Shown: one piece after another, positions 23,220 through 33,180 of the stretch
Layout: every line of letters starts with the position of its first letter
How positions within the stretch are numbered: the stretch's first letter is position 1
Assembly (NCBI RefSeq): GCF_031010195.1
Contig: NZ_JAUAMC010000014.1
Span: forward strand, 1 to 64,000
DNA from: Halomonas sp. SpR8
Lineage (GTDB): Bacteria; Pseudomonadota; Gammaproteobacteria; Pseudomonadales; Halomonadaceae
Direction: 5' to 3'
DNA: 64,000 bases
Program-made: the position numbers and the translations under genes
Notes under the pieces: model-generated
The model's input: only the letters and a program-made list of their open reading frames with translations
Database searches by the model: none
What the model was told of the DNA's origin: nothing

Positions 23220-26165
23220 TTAGCGGTCAGCATCAACGGTGATAATCACCCGCACGGAATCAAGCCGCAGGCGGGTGCTCTCAATCGCTTCGCTGAGTGC
23301 CATGCGCTCATCTTTCAAGGCGTCGATTTCTGCACTGCGCACCGCTGGGTTGTGCTCGGCAAGTGCCGTTAAGCGGGCAATCTCGGCGTCCAGCTGGGCG
23401 CGCATGCGGGCTTCGGCGTTCTCGACAATGCTGGGCAACTGGCGCTCGGCTTCGCCTTCACCCTGGGTAAGCAGTTCACGTAGCTGGTCGTGGCGGCTTT
23501 TGATCAGATCCCGGGCCAGTGATTTATTCACCTTCTGGAGATTTTTGCCCAGGCCGGTGAACGAGATCTTGCTGGTCAGATTGGCGCCGGATTCATCCAG
23601 CAGCAGGCGCACGGCGGTGGGCGGCAGGAAGCGGTTAAGGTGTAGCTTCTTGGGCGCTGGGCAGTGAGTGCGGAACACCAGTTCGACCATCAATCGTCCA
23701 CCGGGAATGGCGTCGTGGCGCAGCAGGGCCAGCGCCGAGTTGCCCATGGTGCCATCCAGCACGCGGCCCATCATCTCGCGCAGCAGCGGATGCTCCCAGG
23801 AGAGCCGCTGGACATCGTCACGGGCCAGCGCCTGGATGCGGCTGTAGGTGGCGGTAAAGCCCTCTTCGCCTTTAACCAGTCCAGGCAGTCCATCCAGCAT
23901 ATGTTGGCTGGGCTGCAGGTGCATTAAGCCCTTGCCGATCTCCTGGCTATCCACGCCGAAAATATCCAGCGCCCGTTCAAGGTAGCGTGGCAGGGCGGCG
24001 TCTTCATCGAGTTCGCGCACCGCGTCGATCACTTTTTGGGCGTTGGCGGGGCGGCAGGCGTTGAGCTCCAGCAGCCGGTTGCGGCCCGCATCGTGCTCCG
24101 CCAGTTTGGCGCTAAACAGGGTACGGGTTTCGGCGATGATCTCGTCAAGCGCTTCATCATCGAGCAGGGCATCGGCCAGGGCGTCGCCAAAGGCAGCAAA
24201 CAGCTCGTTGCCGACCCCATGAGGGGCGCTGAACGCATCCATGCCCTCGTGGTACCAGCGCAGCAGGCGCTCGCCGGGGCTGCCTTCAAAGGTGGGAATA
24301 TGCAGCTCAATGGCGTGGCGCTGGCCGATGCGATCCAGGCGGCCAATGCGCTGTTCGAGCTGATCCGGGTGCTGGGGCATGTCGAACATGACCAGGTGGC
24401 GGCAGAACTGGAAGTTGCGCCCCTCCGAGCCGATTTCCGAGCACACCAGTACTTGTACGCCTTCGTCTTCATCGGCAAAAGCTGCCGCTGCGCGGTCACG
24501 CTCTATCAGTGAAAGGTCTTCGTGGAACACCGGCGCGTGGTAGCCGCCCAGCACCCGTAGCCCTTCGGCAAGCCCTTCGGCGGTTTCCCGGTGGTGAGCA
24601 ATGACCAGCACTTTGTCATTGGCGAAGCCGCTCTCGCTGTCGTCGCTGAGCTTGTCTAGCAGCCAATTAACCCGCGGGTCGATGTGCCACCACTCTTCGC
24701 CATTGAGCGGGTCATCTTTGAGCTCGCGGTAGGCCGCATCGGGATAGATCAGCACATCGGGGTGATCCATCCCGGTCTCGATCAGTAGCTCGTCGAGGTA
24801 GTCGTCGTCGCGCTCCAGGCGGCGCACCACCCGGCGGTAGGCCGAAGGCAGCGCCAGTGGGGCTATGTTTAGGCGCCGCTCGGGGAAGCCGCCTACGTGA
24901 CGGCGGCTGTTGCGGAACATCACCCGTCCGGTGCCGTGGCGATCCAGCAGCGCTTCACTGAGCTGCGCGCGCGCGGCGTCCTGTTGTGTTTTGCCGGCTT
25001 CTTCGTTACACAGAATGTCCAGCAGCGCCTGGCTGTCGTGGTCGTCAGCTACTGCGGAGACGTGGGCGCGGGCATCAGGGTCGCCGGGCAGTGCCTCCAA
25101 GGCATCAATGGCGCGGGCCACTTCGGTGTAGTGACTCTCTTCGGCTTTAAAGCGTTCCAGGTCGTGGTAGCGCTCGCCATCCAGCAGCCGCAGGCGGGCA
25201 AAGTGGCTCTTAATGCCCATCTGCTCGGGGGTGGCGGTAAGCAGCAGCAGGCCGGGAATCACCGCCGAGAGCTGTTCGACGCAGCGATAGCCGGGGCCGC
25301 TGCCCTCTTCGCTCCAGTCGAGGTGGTGCGCTTCGTCAACAATCAGCAGGTCGAACTGGCTGGCCAGCGCCTGCTCCTGACGTTGCGGGTTGGCAAATAG
25401 CCAGCCCTGGCTTGCCAGCACAAGCTGGGCACTCTCAAAGGGGTTAGCGCTGCCGTGAGCCTGGCTCTGGGTTTCATCCAGCAGCGAGACGTTAAGCGAG
25501 AAGCGCCGCAGCAGCTCGACCAGCCACTGGTGGGTGAGGCTGTCGGGTACCAGAATCAGCGCCCGCTCCACGCGGCCATTGAGCAGCAGGCGGTGCAGAA
25601 TCAGGCCAGCTTCGATGGTTTTACCCAGGCCCACTTCGTCCGCCAGCAGTACGCGGGGCGCATGGCGGTTGGCGACTTCATTGGCGATATAGAGCTGGTG
25701 AGGAATCAGGTCGATGCGCGGCCCGGAGAAACCCAGCGCGCTGTGCTGCTCAATACGCTGATAGTGATGCAGGGTGCGAAAACGCAAATCAAACCAGTCG
25801 TTGCGGTCGACCTGACCGGTCAACAGACGATCGCGAGCCTGATCGAACTGCATGGTATCGGCGAGCTTGGCCTCGGGCAATTCGCGCAGATTGCCCGCCT
25901 TGTCTTCGCCAATATAGGTGATCAGGCCACCGGACTCTTTGCTGTCATCGACGATGATCTGCCAGCCGTCGGCTGACAGCACGCGGTCGCCGCTGCCGAA
26001 CATAACGCGGGTAAGCGGCGCCTGGCGGGTATTGTAGGTACGGGTTTCCTGGCTGGCACTGAACAAAATGGTAACGCTACGGGCGTCGCAGTTAAGCACG
26101 GTGCCGAGCCCAAGCTCAGCTTCGCCGTCGCTAATCCAGCGTTGGCCGGGAGAAAAATCGCTCAT
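23220..26165 (-). CDS. rapA: RNA polymerase-associated helicase-like ATPase RapA
   Basis: RapA is a Swi2/Snf2 ATPase that binds RNA polymerase and helps it recycle after transcription. The 981-residue protein starts with the Tudor-like N-domain (FSPGQRWISDGEAELGLG). It has Walker A in LADEVGLGKTIEAGLILHRL, the DEAH box DEAHHLDW, and helicase C motifs (CSEIGSEGRNFQFCRHLVMF; EQRIGRLDRIGQRHAIELHI). The C-terminal 200 residues form the RapA-specific region. The length is close to E. coli RapA (968). Confidence 0.97.
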   Translation of the reverse strand: MSDFSPGQRWISDGEAELGLGTVLNCDARSVTILFSASQETRTYNTRQAPLTRVMFGSGDRVLSADGWQIIVDDSKESGGLITYIGEDKAGNLRELPEAKLADTMQFDQARDRLLTGQVDRNDWFDLRFRTLHHYQRIEQHSALGFSGPRIDLIPHQLYIANEVANRHAPRVLLADEVGLGKTIEAGLILHRLLLNGRVERALILVPDSLTHQWLVELLRRFSLNVSLLDETQSQAHGSANPFESAQLVLASQGWLFANPQRQEQALASQFDLLIVDEAHHLDWSEEGSGPGYRCVEQLSAVIPGLLLLTATPEQMGIKSHFARLRLLDGERYHDLERFKAEESHYTEVARAIDALEALPGDPDARAHVSAVADDHDSQALLDILCNEEAGKTQQDAARAQLSEALLDRHGTGRVMFRNSRRHVGGFPERRLNIAPLALPSAYRRVVRRLERDDDYLDELLIETGMDHPDVLIYPDAAYRELKDDPLNGEEWWHIDPRVNWLLDKLSDDSESGFANDKVLVIAHHRETAEGLAEGLRVLGGYHAPVFHEDLSLIERDRAAAAFADEDEGVQVLVCSEIGSEGRNFQFCRHLVMFDMPQHPDQLEQRIGRLDRIGQRHAIELHIPTFEGSPGERLLRWYHEGMDAFSAPHGVGNELFAAFGDALADALLDDEALDEIIAETRTLFSAKLAEHDAGRNRLLELNACRPANAQKVIDAVRELDEDAALPRYLERALDIFGVDSQEIGKGLMHLQPSQHMLDGLPGLVKGEEGFTATYSRIQALARDDVQRLSWEHPLLREMMGRVLDGTMGNSALALLRHDAIPGGRLMVELVFRTHCPAPKKLHLNRFLPPTAVRLLLDESGANLTSKISFTGLGKNLQKVNKSLARDLIKSRHDQLRELLTQGEGEAERQLPSIVENAEARMRAQLDAEIARLTALAEHNPAVRSAEIDALKDERMALSEAIESTRLRLDSVRVIITVDADR

Positions 26166-26278
26166 GATGCCTCGGAGGAGTCTGCAAAACGGGTCATATG
26201 CCGCCGGAGGGGAGCGCCGACGGCAACAGGGCGGGGGATTCTAACGCAAAGCAGCGGGGGGATTAAGGTGTATCGGCA

Positions 26279-27082
26279 TCAATCTTGTAACCAGCGATCC
26301 AGATGGGCGCGAGTAAGCTCGCCAACGTGGATATCCAGGGTGTTGCCCTGGCGGTCAAACAGCACGGTGGTGGGCAGACCCGGCGCTTGAAAAAGCGCCG
26401 TCAGTTGCTGGCTGGGGTCGCGCAGAGCATAGCGAAACGCAAGCTGCTGCTCATCCAAATAGCGCACCATGGGCAGCAGGTCTTCCCCCTGATTGGCAAC
26501 GACGACGCTGACACCATCGCGCTGGGCGGCTTCTTCCAGCAGCGGCATTTCACGCAGGCAGGGCGGGCACCAGGTAGCCCAAAGGTTGACGATAATCAGG
26601 TCGCCGTTTTCAGTTAATGACGGCAGATGCACCTGATTACCCTCGATATCCTCAAGAGTTACCTCCGGGAGCGTGTCAACCGCAAAGTCATTGCCCAGGG
26701 GCGCTAGGGTGACCAGAACCAGCCACAGGCTGGAGGCGGCTATTAGCAGCGCCATTGCACCGCCCATGGCTAACAGTCGTGCGCGCAGCGTCCAGGCTGT
26801 CCATACCAAGCCTGCGGCCATTCCCCATAGGCCGTGGTAGCCGGGTTGCCAGACCTTGAGCGCTTCAAGCGGGTCGGCGCTATAGCTCTCCAGGTTGAGC
26901 AGAATATGGCCCGCCCGCGCGCCCACTAACCAGACCATGATAAGCCCGGTAAACCAGCGCTGCTGAACTGGGCGTGGCAGCCCCAATAAAAACCGCGCGC
27001 AGAGCAGTAGCAGAAGCGCGCAGCCAACGGCATAAAGGCGTGGCAGCGAAATCAGTAGTGGGCCGAGAGCAATGGCATTCAT
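26279..27082 (-). CDS. Fusion of an Lgt-like half membrane domain with a TlpA-type thioredoxin
   Basis: In 267 residues, about 1-130 form four membrane helices that resemble the first half of prolipoprotein diacylglyceryl transferase (LPRLYAVG; VGARAGHILLNLESY; GYHGLWGM). The second half of Lgt, with its GR-N-F-N-E signature, is missing, so lipid transfer is unlikely. Residues about 137-267 are a TlpA/ResA thioredoxin with WCPPC (Cys172, Cys175) and the cis-Pro segment GLPTTVLFD. The thioredoxin would face the periplasm and act as a thiol oxidoreductase. It is divergent from a small membrane protein gene. Confidence 0.85.
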   Translation of the reverse strand: MNAIALGPLLISLPRLYAVGCALLLLLCARFLLGLPRPVQQRWFTGLIMVWLVGARAGHILLNLESYSADPLEALKVWQPGYHGLWGMAAGLVWTAWTLRARLLAMGGAMALLIAASSLWLVLVTLAPLGNDFAVDTLPEVTLEDIEGNQVHLPSLTENGDLIIVNLWATWCPPCLREMPLLEEAAQRDGVSVVVANQGEDLLPMVRYLDEQQLAFRYALRDPSQQLTALFQAPGLPTTVLFDRQGNTLDIHVGELTRAHLDRWLQD

Positions 27083-27184
27083 GGCTTTCCAGTTCAGTTT
27101 TTAATTCAAGTTTACACTTACGCAAGCCGCGAAGCAGGTACACTGAGAGACCATATCACGCGAGCTGAAAATTACGGAGACGTT

Positions 27185-27430
27185 ATGCCCCCACCCGCTT
27201 TCGATAAGCTGCGCGCGCTAGCGATCGGCTCCCAAGCGATTGGCTTAATACTGATTATTACCCTGGAAACGGTCATGGGGGACGGTGCACGCCCCTGGCA
27301 GGGTGTGGTGCTGGCCGCCATGCTGGTCACAGCGTTAACGATTGCGCTGGTGCGTCTTTACCGACGTAAACGCGCTCAGAAACAACTCGCCGTACGCAGG
27401 CAATCTCTTGAAGAAGACGACGAGCGTTAG
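27185..27430 (+). CDS. Small membrane protein of unknown function
   Basis: This 81-residue protein has two membrane helices (IGSQAIGLILIITLETVMG; VVLAAMLVTALTIALVRLY) and a basic then acidic cytoplasmic tail (YRRKRAQKQ...EEDDER). I do not recognise a family. ATTACGGAGACGTT before ATG 27185 is a good ribosome binding site. It is divergent from the thioredoxin fusion gene, sharing about 100 bp of upstream DNA. Confidence 0.72.
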   Translation: MPPPAFDKLRALAIGSQAIGLILIITLETVMGDGARPWQGVVLAAMLVTALTIALVRLYRRKRAQKQLAVRRQSLEEDDER

Positions 27431-27547
27431 AAAGCGTTGCTTGTGTTTTTAGCGTTCCAGTTCCAGATTAATAGCAGCCTTAACGATTGACCGCTGGGGC
27501 ACATTAAAACGATATAGTCTGTTATTTGACTGGGAGCGACAAACAAC

Positions 27548-28756
27548 ATGATCACTAAACGCGCATTAGCCACCGCTGTGGCGGCCTCAATCCTGGCAGT
27601 GGCCGGGTTCGCACAGGCGGAGGTCAAAGTTGGCTTCTTGGGCGGCTTTACGGGGGGAATTGAAAGTTTAACGCCACCGATTTTTGAAGGTGCCCAGCTA
27701 GCCGTTGAGCAGATCAATGAACAGGGCGGGATTTTAGACGGCCAAACCTTAGTGATGCCGTCCGGTGATACCACCTGTTCCGATGCATCGGCTGCCTCTA
27801 ACGCCGCCGACCGTATGGTGAACTCTGAAAATGTCACCGCGATTGTCGGTGCGCTGTGTACTGGTGCGACCATTGCCGCGGCTAATAACGCCGCTATTCC
27901 CGGTGGCGTGTTGATGGTATCGCCCGCTTCTACCGCACCTGCGGTATCCGAGCTTGACGATAACGATCTTGTGTTCCGCACCGTGCCCTCAGACGCTTTC
28001 CAGGGGGAAATGCTGGCTAAGCTGCTGCTCGAAAAAGGCATTGACGCAGTGGCGGTGACCTACGTGAATAACGATTATGGTCAAGGCCTCTCTGACGCCT
28101 TTAGCACTGCCTTTGAAGCAGGCGGTGGTGAGATTACCGAGAACCTTGCCCATGAAGATAACCGCGCTGATTATCGCTCTGAGCTAGGTTCACTTTCAGT
28201 GAGTGGCGTTGATACCCTCGTCGTACTGGCCTATGCTGACACCTCTGGTCAAACGGTGCTGCGTCAAGCCTATGAAAGCGGCATGTTTACCCAGTACGTG
28301 GGCGCTGACGGCATGGTCGGTGATAGCCTTATCGAGGCCATCGGCGCAGACGTGCTGGATGGCATGATCGCTACCCGCCCCGGCAGCCCTGATCTTCCCG
28401 GCACCGATATGTTTATTGAGGCCGCCGAAGCCGTCGAGCTGGATCCAAGTGCGGTATTTGCTGCCCAGGCCTACGACGCCGCTTTCCTGATTGCGCTGGC
28501 GATTGAGCAGAACGGCAGCGCTGACCGTGAAGGCCTTTCAGACGCGCTGCGAAGCGTTTCCAGTGCCCCCGGCGAAGTTATCCTGCCCGGTGAGTGGGAA
28601 AAGGCGGTTGAGCTGATTGCCGCTGGCACCGAGATCAACTACGAAGGCGCTTCCGGCTCCCACGAGTTTGATGAAAACGGCGACGTGCCCGGCGTGGTGG
28701 TCGAAATGGCTGTCGAAGATGGTACCTTTACCAGCAAAGGTCAGGTTGATCTTTAA
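27548..28756 (+). CDS. LivK-type ABC transporter substrate-binding protein
   Basis: A 402-residue periplasmic binding protein of the branched-chain amino acid class. Its signal peptide is MITKRALATAVAASILAVA...AQA (cleavage near residue 24), followed by VKVGFLGGFTGGIESLTPPI and the type I periplasmic-binding fold (NDYGQGLSDAFSTAFEAGGG, GADGMVGDSLIEAIG). No permease or ATPase genes of the Liv type lie beside it, so it is an orphan or serves a distant transporter. It is monocistronic, with a terminator 23 bases after the stop. Confidence 0.9.
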   Translation: MITKRALATAVAASILAVAGFAQAEVKVGFLGGFTGGIESLTPPIFEGAQLAVEQINEQGGILDGQTLVMPSGDTTCSDASAASNAADRMVNSENVTAIVGALCTGATIAAANNAAIPGGVLMVSPASTAPAVSELDDNDLVFRTVPSDAFQGEMLAKLLLEKGIDAVAVTYVNNDYGQGLSDAFSTAFEAGGGEITENLAHEDNRADYRSELGSLSVSGVDTLVVLAYADTSGQTVLRQAYESGMFTQYVGADGMVGDSLIEAIGADVLDGMIATRPGSPDLPGTDMFIEAAEAVELDPSAVFAAQAYDAAFLIALAIEQNGSADREGLSDALRSVSSAPGEVILPGEWEKAVELIAAGTEINYEGASGSHEFDENGDVPGVVVEMAVEDGTFTSKGQVDL

Positions 28757-28778
28757 GCTTCACGTTTAGTGTTAAAAC

Positions 28779-28807
28779 AAATGCCCGGTTAATTAGCCGG
28801 GCATTTT
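28779..28807. terminator. Terminator after the LivK-type gene
   Basis: AAATGCCCGG and CCGGGCATTT flank a short AT loop. It is A-rich on the left foot and T-rich on the right, so it can also stop the convergent aap operon. Confidence 0.9.
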
Positions 28808-28910
28808 CTATGGAACAAATTTTTAAGGGGCAGCTAGGGTTCTTTATCTTCTTCGGTCGCCGCCCATAATGACCCACTTATCAACAACGGTCCTGTTGCC
28901 GGGCTGTGGA

Positions 28911-29675
28911 TTAATGGCCAAGAATCTGGCTTAAGAACAGCTGAGTACGCTCGGATTGTGGGTTGTTGAAGAAGGGTTCAGGCGCGTTTTCTTCAATAAT
29001 TTGCCCTTGATCCATAAAAATCACTCGGTCAGCCACCTTTTTAGCGAAGCCCATTTCGTGGGTGACACAGATCATCGTCATGCCCTCTTCCGCTAGCTCA
29101 ACCATCACGTCCAGCACTTCCTTGATCATCTCTGGATCAAGGGCAGAAGTGGGCTCGTCAAACAGCATGACATCGGGGTGCATGCACAACGAGCGGGCAA
29201 TCGCCACGCGCTGCTGCTGACCGCCCGAAAGTTGTCCTGGGTATTTAGTCGCCTGTTCGGCAATGCGCACCCGCTCCAGGTACTCCATGGCCAGCGCTTC
29301 GGCCTCTTTGCGGGGTTTCTTTTGTACCCACATTGGCGCGATACAGCAGTTTTCCAGCACTGATAAATGCGGGAACAGATTGAAGTGCTGGAACACCATG
29401 CCGACGCTGCGGCGAATCTGCTCAATACGCTTCACGTCTTGGGTCAGCGGTACACCGCCCACCACGATCTCACCTTTTTGGTGCTCTTCAAGGTGGTTAA
29501 TGCAGCGAATCAGCGTTGATTTGCCGGACCCCGAAGGGCCGCACACCACGATACGCTCGCCGCGCTTCACCTCAAGGTAGATGTCACGCAGTACGTGAAA
29601 ATCGCCGTACCACTTGTTGACGTTGCGCATCTCGACCATCAGTTCAGACGCGTTGGTGGTGGCTGCTTGTGTCAT
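28911..29675 (-). CDS. aapP: General L-amino acid ABC transporter ATPase AapP
   Basis: A 254-residue ATPase of the polar amino acid (GlnQ) class: Walker A GPSGSGKSTLIRC, signature LSGGQQQRVAIARSL, Walker B VMLFDEPTSALDPE, and an H-loop in CVTHEMGFAKKVADRVIFMD. It energises uptake through AapQM. It is the last gene of aapJQMP, 54 bp after aapM. Confidence 0.95.
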   Translation of the reverse strand: MTQAATTNASELMVEMRNVNKWYGDFHVLRDIYLEVKRGERIVVCGPSGSGKSTLIRCINHLEEHQKGEIVVGGVPLTQDVKRIEQIRRSVGMVFQHFNLFPHLSVLENCCIAPMWVQKKPRKEAEALAMEYLERVRIAEQATKYPGQLSGGQQQRVAIARSLCMHPDVMLFDEPTSALDPEMIKEVLDVMVELAEEGMTMICVTHEMGFAKKVADRVIFMDQGQIIEENAPEPFFNNPQSERTQLFLSQILGH

Positions 29676-29729
29676 GTTGAAATCCTACTCAAAATCGAAA
29701 GAAAGCGGCATTAGGCGCTGTGGATGAGC

Positions 29730-30830
29730 CTATTGCTTATGACCGGTATTTAGCTTGCGTTCCAGGTACTGGCTGTAGCGCGACATGCTGAAACAGAAGA
29801 CCCAGAACACGAACGCGGCAAATACATACCCCTCTATTGAGAAGCCAAGCCAGCGCGAGTCGGAAAGCGCCGCTTGCACAATGCCCAACAGGTCAAACAG
29901 CCCAATGATCATCACCAGGGTGGTGTCTTTAAACAGCGAGATAAACGTATTGACGATACCGGGAATCATCATTTTCAGCGCCTGGGGCATGACGATGAGC
30001 CCCATGCGTTTCCAGTAGGTCATGCCTAGCGCCGCAGCGGCTTCGTCCTGGCCTTTGGGGATGGCCTGCAAGCCACCGCGAATAACCTCCGCCATATAGG
30101 CACTTTGGAACAGCGTCAGGCCGATCAGCGCCCGCACAAGGCGATCCACGCTGAGTTCTGAAGGGAGAAACAGCGGCAACATCACCGAAGCCATAAATAG
30201 AATGGTGATCAGTGGAACGCCGCGCCAGAACTCGATAAAAATCACGCAGAAAGTTTTAACGATGGGCATGTTCGAGCGTCGCCCGAGCGCTAGCACAATA
30301 CCAATCGGCAACGCGCCAATCATTCCCACGCTGGCCAGTAGCAGGGTTAGCATCAAACCGCCCCAGCGGTGGGTAGAAACCCGCGGTAGGTCGAAGTAGC
30401 CGCCGTGTAGCAGCACGTAGGCGATTACCGGGAAGATCAGCAGGGCAAACAGTGCCATCCAGCGTTTAAACGGCAGCCGCGGAATAACCATCCAGGCAAT
30501 AATGCCCGCAAACATGGCAAACACGATATTGGCGCGCCAATACTCCTCACTGGGGTAAAGACCATACATAAACTGAGAAAACCGCGCGTTGACGAAAACC
30601 CAGCAAGCACCTACCCGTGAGCAGTCTTCACGGCTATCGCCCACCCAGTCGGCATCAATGAACGCCCACTGAACCGTTGGCACCACCAGTAGATACAGCA
30701 CGTACAGGCCCAGCAGCGTGAAAATGCTATTGATCGGGCCGTTGAACAGATTGCCACGTAGCCAGGCAATCGGACCAATTGTGCCTTTCGGAGCCGGCTG
30801 CTGAGGTATGGTTTCTTTATTGTGAATCAT
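29730..30830 (-). CDS. aapM: General L-amino acid ABC transporter permease AapM
   Basis: A 366-residue inner-membrane permease. The C-terminal half holds the BPD_transp_1 core with the EAA loop (GQDEAAAALGMTYWKRMGLI), and the first half has the extra helices and long periplasmic loop (with two cysteines around DSREDCSRVGAC) found in AapM. GGAGG lies eight bases before ATG 30830. It works as a heterodimer with AapQ. Confidence 0.93.
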   Translation of the reverse strand: MIHNKETIPQQPAPKGTIGPIAWLRGNLFNGPINSIFTLLGLYVLYLLVVPTVQWAFIDADWVGDSREDCSRVGACWVFVNARFSQFMYGLYPSEEYWRANIVFAMFAGIIAWMVIPRLPFKRWMALFALLIFPVIAYVLLHGGYFDLPRVSTHRWGGLMLTLLLASVGMIGALPIGIVLALGRRSNMPIVKTFCVIFIEFWRGVPLITILFMASVMLPLFLPSELSVDRLVRALIGLTLFQSAYMAEVIRGGLQAIPKGQDEAAAALGMTYWKRMGLIVMPQALKMMIPGIVNTFISLFKDTTLVMIIGLFDLLGIVQAALSDSRWLGFSIEGYVFAAFVFWVFCFSMSRYSQYLERKLNTGHKQ

Positions 30831-30845
30831 GGGGTCGCCTCCGGC

Positions 30846-32036
30846 CTAGCGTTCGACCAGCGCAACGCGAGCGTTGAACCAGTTCATGAACATGGACACC
30901 AGCAAGCTGATGATCAAATAAACCGCCATGGTCATGGCAATCACTTCGATGGCCTGACCGGTCTGGTTGAGCGTGGTACCGGCGAACACCGAAACTAAGT
31001 CGGGGTAGCCGATGGCGGTGGCCAGGGATGAGTTTTTAATCAGGTTAAGGTATTGGCTGGTGAGCGGCGGAATAATGACGCGCATGGCTTGGGGAATCAC
31101 CACTAGGCGCAGCACTAGATTGCGCGGCAAGCTCAATGCCTGAGCGGCTTCCGTTTGGCCATGAGGAATAGCCTGGATGCCCGAGCGCACGATTTCGGCA
31201 ATAAACGAGGCGGTATAGATAGACAGCGCCAGCCACAGGGCCAAAAATTCGGGAATGATGGTAACGCCACCGCCGAAGTTAAAGCCGCGCAGTACCGGCA
31301 TCTCCCAAGTGACCGGGACACCGGTGACCACCAATACCAGCAATGGCAGGCCAAAAATAATCACCAGCGACATCCAGAAAACCGGTAGACGCTTTCCGGT
31401 GGCTTCGTGGCGGCGCTTGTTCCAAATGACCAGTGCAATGCTGGCAATGATGGCTACCACAAAGGTAGCGGGGATCAGACCAAAGCCTGATTCGAACAAC
31501 GGCTGAGGCAGGTAGAGCCCGCGAACGTTCAGGAAAATGGCTTCACCAAACGCCATGCTATCTCTGGCACTGGGAAGTGTGCGCAGTACCGCGAAGTACC
31601 AGAAGAAAATTTGCAGCAACAGCGGGATGTTACGAAAGGTTTCTATATAAGCGTTGGCTAGCTTAGCAATCAGCCAATTGGGCGATAGCCGTGCAATACC
31701 GACGATAAAACCAATAATCGAGGCAGCTAACACCCCTAAGCCTCCGACCAGCAGCGTATTGAGCAAACCGATCACGAAGGTACGGCCGTAGGTGCTCTGT
31801 GAGGAGTACTCGATTAAAGTTTGACCAATACCAAAGCCGGCTGTGTTGCCCAGAAAGCCAAAGCCGGTCGTGATGCCGCGGGCATTCAGGTTGGCTTGGG
31901 TATTGCCGATAATATAGATCAGGAAAGCCGCCACAACGGCGACTAAAATGAGCTGAAAAATTAGTGCGCGCTTAGCTCGATCTCGCCAAAACGGCGGCTT
32001 TTGGCCGGCGGGGCGAGCGTTAGGTCTTACAGACAT
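30846..32036 (-). CDS. aapQ: General L-amino acid ABC transporter permease AapQ
   Basis: A 396-residue permease with about eight membrane helices, the EAA loop in GQTEAAQALSLPRNLVLRLV and the typical AapQ opening FWRDRAKRALIFQLILVAVV. ATG 32036 (MSVRPNARP) has GGAG nine bases upstream and is preferred over an in-frame start at 32066. It lies 15 bp before aapM. Confidence 0.93.
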   Translation of the reverse strand: MSVRPNARPAGQKPPFWRDRAKRALIFQLILVAVVAAFLIYIIGNTQANLNARGITTGFGFLGNTAGFGIGQTLIEYSSQSTYGRTFVIGLLNTLLVGGLGVLAASIIGFIVGIARLSPNWLIAKLANAYIETFRNIPLLLQIFFWYFAVLRTLPSARDSMAFGEAIFLNVRGLYLPQPLFESGFGLIPATFVVAIIASIALVIWNKRRHEATGKRLPVFWMSLVIIFGLPLLVLVVTGVPVTWEMPVLRGFNFGGGVTIIPEFLALWLALSIYTASFIAEIVRSGIQAIPHGQTEAAQALSLPRNLVLRLVVIPQAMRVIIPPLTSQYLNLIKNSSLATAIGYPDLVSVFAGTTLNQTGQAIEVIAMTMAVYLIISLLVSMFMNWFNARVALVER

Positions 32037-32138
32037 GGGTGGCGTCTCCGCGATACGGAAGGTCAATCAGATGGCCCGCCTATTCCCTTAAAACAGATAC
32101 CTGTAGGAAGTGTGGCGGGCCGGGGTCAAGCGAGACGC

Positions 32139-33164
32139 TTAGCGAATCGGCGGAGCGTACTGGAAGCCGCCGTCGTTCCACAGGGCGTTGACACCGCGCT
32201 CAATTTCCAGCGGAGAGTCCATACCCACGTTACGTTCGAAGCTTTCAGCGTAGTTACCGACTTGGCTAATAATGTTGTAAGCCCAGTCCGCTTCAAGACC
32301 CATGCCCTCGCCGTAGTTGCCGTCCTGGCCGAGCAAGCGAGCAATGTTAGGGTCTTCGGATTCAAGCATCTCTTCAGCATTCTCGCTGGTGACGCCGTAC
32401 TCTTCTGCGTTAATCATCGCGAACAGCGACCATTTCACGATATTGAACCAGGTGTCATCGCCTTGACGAACGACCGGGCCTAGCGGTTCTTTGGAGATAA
32501 CGTCAGACAGGATCATTGAGGCGGATGGATCCTCGAGCTGGATGCGCAGGGCGGCTAATTGCGAAGTATCAGACGTCAGCACGTCACAGCGGCCCGCTTG
32601 ATAGCCACCCGCGGTTTGTTCAGAGGTATCGAAAACGATCGGGTTGAATTCCATGTCGTTAGCACGGAAGTAGTCAGCCAGGTTCAGCTCGGTAGTGGTA
32701 CCCGCTTGAATACAGATGGAGGCACCGTCGAGTTCATCGGCACCGGTAATGCCCAGATCGCGAGAGACCATGAAGCCCTGGCCGTCGTAAAAGTTAACGC
32801 CGGTGAAGTTTAGGCCCAGGGTGGTGTCACGGGTCGTTGTCCAGGTGGTGTTGCGTGAAAGTACATCAACCTCACCTGACTGTAGTGCAGTGAAGCGCTC
32901 TACCGCATTGAGGGAAATGTAGTTAACCGCATCCGCATCGCCGAGTACCGCTGCCGCGACTGCTCGGCAAACATCAACGTCCAGGCCCTGCCAGTTACCG
33001 TCGTCATCCGGCGCCGAGAAGCCCGGCAGACCATCACTCACGCCGCACTGAACGGCGCCACGCTCAATGGTATCTTCCAGGGTGTCGGCTTGAGCAGTTG
33101 CTATTCCCGCTAGGCTAAGTGAGCCAGCAGATGCCAGCAGCACTAGGTGTTTTTTATTGAGCAT
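32139..33164 (-). CDS. aapJ: General L-amino acid ABC transporter binding protein AapJ
   Basis: A 341-residue periplasmic receptor for L-amino acids. It has a signal peptide (MLNKKHLVLLASAGSLSLAG, cut after AQA near residue 26), then DTLEDTIERGAVQCGVSDGL, GLDVDVCRAVAAAVLGD and QSGEVDVLSRNTTWTTTRD, which are diagnostic of AapJ. The single complete aapJQMP operon imports a wide range of amino acids. A sigma-54 promoter and NtrC-like site upstream suggest nitrogen control. Confidence 0.95.
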   Translation of the reverse strand: MLNKKHLVLLASAGSLSLAGIATAQADTLEDTIERGAVQCGVSDGLPGFSAPDDDGNWQGLDVDVCRAVAAAVLGDADAVNYISLNAVERFTALQSGEVDVLSRNTTWTTTRDTTLGLNFTGVNFYDGQGFMVSRDLGITGADELDGASICIQAGTTTELNLADYFRANDMEFNPIVFDTSEQTAGGYQAGRCDVLTSDTSQLAALRIQLEDPSASMILSDVISKEPLGPVVRQGDDTWFNIVKWSLFAMINAEEYGVTSENAEEMLESEDPNIARLLGQDGNYGEGMGLEADWAYNIISQVGNYAESFERNVGMDSPLEIERGVNALWNDGGFQYAPPIR

Positions 33165-33180
33165 TTAGTTTCCCTCGAAG

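Noticed and set aside
27487..27518. Sigma-70 promoter TTGACC...TATAGT before the LivK-type gene
   Set aside because: The spacer is 20 bases, too long for a normal promoter, so it was not listed as a feature.
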